Shown here: one piece after another, positions 12,959-14,152 of the stretch
Numbering within the stretch: position 1 is the stretch's first letter
Layout: each line of letters begins with the position of its first letter
Made by a program: the position numbers and the translations under genes
Source: Bacillota bacterium
GTDB taxonomy: Bacteria > Bacillota > Clostridia > Lachnospirales > Lachnospiraceae
Length of the DNA stretch: 14,152 nucleotides
NCBI GenBank assembly: GCA_023395555.1
Contig: JAEWYQ010000012.1
Location: 1 to 14,152 of the forward strand
Reading direction: 5' to 3'
The notes under the pieces: generated by a model
The model's input: only the letters and a program-made list of their open reading frames with translations
Database searches by the model: none
What the model was told of the DNA's origin: nothing

Positions 12959-14152
12959 CTAAGCCTCTTTCTTATCATTAAAAAAACGGTCAAGTGCTTT
13001 TAAAATATCATCATCCTCATCCTCCAGCCTTGAAATATCAGGCTTCAGAGTTACGGGGGCCATTCCCTTATTGCGATTGGAAATGCTTCGGAAAGCTTGG
13101 GAATCCGCAGAACTGTCATCCCTCACCTTCCCTGTATAAGCCAGTCCTCCGGTCTGAGGCTTCACATCAAATAGAACCTCTTGGGCCGTATTGCTTCTGA
13201 TGCTCTCGTCTTTTGCATCCTTCTGTCCCGCATTACCCTGTTTTCCACTGTGCTTTATGCTGCCCGGCTTTTCGTCTGTCCGCTGCACATCGTTCTGCTT
13301 TATACTATTCTGTTTTATGCTATTCTGCTTTACATTACTTTGCTTTACATTACTTTGCTTTTCACTATTTTGTTTTTCATTATTTTGCTTTTCACTGCCC
13401 TGCTTTACGCCATTCTGCTTTCCGTTGCTCTGCTTTGTGTTATTTTTCACTGCTTTGCCCGTTCCAAGCTCTTTTTGATTTACGCTGTCTGCCTTGCCGC
13501 TCTTCTCCTGGGACCTTTCCTGCCCTGCTGCATGACGGACAGAGGCCGCCTTCTTTCCCGATTTCTTCTTCCCGGAAGCAGAGGACTCTAAAAAGGCCCT
13601 CCAATCGTATACCGCACTGACTGACTGGATCGCCACCTCAATCATAGAATCGTCCGGCTCCTTTGTTGTAAGCGCCTGCATCCACAAACCGGGCTGACTC
13701 AGAATATGAACCACCTTACTGTCACTCTTACCCGCCAGGCGAATGAATTCATAAGATACCCCTGCAATAAACGGAACCATAAGGATACGGCTGACAATCT
13801 TCCATATCAGATTACTGACGGGTACAAACAGGAAAAATATAAGGCTGATCAAAATTACCAGCAGCATGAAGCTGGTTCCGCAGCGTTTATGCCGTTTTGT
13901 CTGCCATCTGACGTTCTCCACCGTCAGTTCCAAACCATTTTCAAGGCAGTTAATTGTCTTATGCTCCGCCCCGTGGTACATGAACACTCTTTTGATTTCT
14001 TTCATTCTGGAAGCCAGAAACACATAGCCGATAAAAATCCCAAGGCGTACCACACCCTCAAGGAACAAAATCAGATAACGGCTGCTGATGAAACGGGAAA
14101 AGAAATTAGTTAAAATCACCGGAAGCACCATGAATAATGCGACGCTCAGAAC
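12959..14152 (-). CDS. DUF1385 (YqhQ-like) membrane protein with a repeat-rich C-terminal extension, 5' end missing
   Basis: The frame is open to the right edge (seven more codons upstream of the ATG at 14131, reading VLSVALF), so the true start lies outside the window. Positions here count from that ATG, giving 390 residues. Membrane helices lie at about 17-41, 88-106 and 108-124. The DUF1385 core is clear: YHGAEHKTINCLENG (52-66), LTVENVRWQTKRHKRCGTSF (69-88). Function is unknown; the family is widespread in Firmicutes. From about residue 185 it departs from the usual ~300-residue form into a basic, low-complexity K/Q/N/S-rich tail with KQxxx repeats (233-282), then ends in an acidic helix (LEDEDDDILKALDRFFNDKK). 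The place next to prmC-prfA is typical of clostridia, where rpmE often lies just upstream, that is, to the right of this window. Confidence 0.9.
   Translation of the reverse strand, partial: VLSVALFMVLPVILTNFFSRFISSRYLILFLEGVVRLGIFIGYVFLASRMKEIKRVFMYHGAEHKTINCLENGLELTVENVRWQTKRHKRCGTSFMLLVILISLIFFLFVPVSNLIWKIVSRILMVPFIAGVSYEFIRLAGKSDSKVVHILSQPGLWMQALTTKEPDDSMIEVAIQSVSAVYDWRAFLESSASGKKKSGKKAASVRHAAGQERSQEKSGKADSVNQKELGTGKAVKNNTKQSNGKQNGVKQGSEKQNNEKQNSEKQSNVKQSNVKQNSIKQNSIKQNDVQRTDEKPGSIKHSGKQGNAGQKDAKDESIRSNTAQEVLFDVKPQTGGLAYTGKVRDDSSADSQAFRSISNRNKGMAPVTLKPDISRLEDEDDDILKALDRFFNDKKEA
13286..13435 (-). repeat. Ten tandem 15-base units encoding KQxxx pentapeptides
   Basis: Residues 233-282 of the DUF1385 protein are ten uninterrupted KQxxx units (KQSNG, KQNGV, KQGSE, KQNNE, KQNSE, KQSNV twice, KQNSI twice, KQNDV). 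Degenerate units continue to about residue 300 (13232). Two adjacent pairs are identical at the protein level, which suggests recent slippage duplication. The encoded stretch is basic, polar and surely disordered. Confidence 0.88.

Noticed and set aside
13181..13620. Plus-strand frames encoding strongly hydrophobic or FCFxL-type repeats
   Set aside because: They are the antisense reading of the KQxxx repeat in the DUF1385 gene; the opposite strand of a 15-base repeat stays open in several frames.
1..14152. CRISPR, insertion sequence, prophage, tRNA or defence island
   Set aside because: No spaced identical repeats, transposase or integrase motifs, tRNA cloverleaf or defence-type domains were seen on either strand; the gene content is core metabolism and translation.

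Overview
The window looks like ordinary chromosome from a low-to-moderate GC Bacillota, most likely a Lachnospiraceae-type clostridium. This rests on strong AGGAGG-type ribosome binding sites, TTGAxx/TATAAT promoters, an lta synthase, a spo-type RNA methyltransferase, the order DUF1385 - prmC - prfA, and several small proteins of types I associate with that family. No rRNA, tRNA, CRISPR array, transposase, phage gene or toxin-antitoxin pair was seen. Almost every gene is on the minus strand, so the window is read from right to left.

Layout in transcription order (right to left). (1) A 5'-truncated DUF1385 (YqhQ-like) membrane protein with an unusual KQxxx pentapeptide-repeat tail, then prmC and prfA: the release factor and the enzyme that methylates its GGQ glutamine are adjacent. 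A hairpin follows prfA. (2) A SpoU-family RNA 2'-O-methyltransferase. (3) A two-gene membrane unit, NfeD-like then SPFH/paraslipin, closed by a compound hairpin. (4) A monocistronic lipoteichoic-acid synthase-like gene with its own promoter and a clear terminator. (5) argF, whose promoter begins where the ltaS terminator ends and is overlapped by a convincing ArgR operator. It is followed closely by a small three-helix membrane protein, a small acidic soluble protein, and coaX. After a 190-base gap with hairpins comes dusB. (6) asd (aspartate-semialdehyde dehydrogenase) from its own promoter. (7) A long near-perfect hairpin separates asd from a convergent plus-strand gene for a single-pass membrane protein of unknown function. 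(8) Divergent from that gene, the N-terminus of a GH94 phosphorylase (cellobiose/cellodextrin phosphorylase type) runs off the left edge.

Functionally this is mostly housekeeping: translation termination (prfA, prmC), RNA modification (dusB, SpoU methyltransferase), amino-acid synthesis (argF, asd), CoA synthesis (coaX), and envelope or membrane quality (ltaS, NfeD/SPFH, DUF1385). I found no convincing sign of an undescribed multi-gene system. The best leads are small: two intergenic gaps (3463-3652 and 10776-10989) that both carry one open frame plus hairpins and may be dispersed elements, the 30-bp hairpin at 1161-1235, the repeat tail of the DUF1385 protein, the uncharacterised small proteins downstream of ArgR-controlled argF, and the orphan membrane protein beside the GH94 gene. 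All functional calls come from reading motifs by eye; no database was searched.
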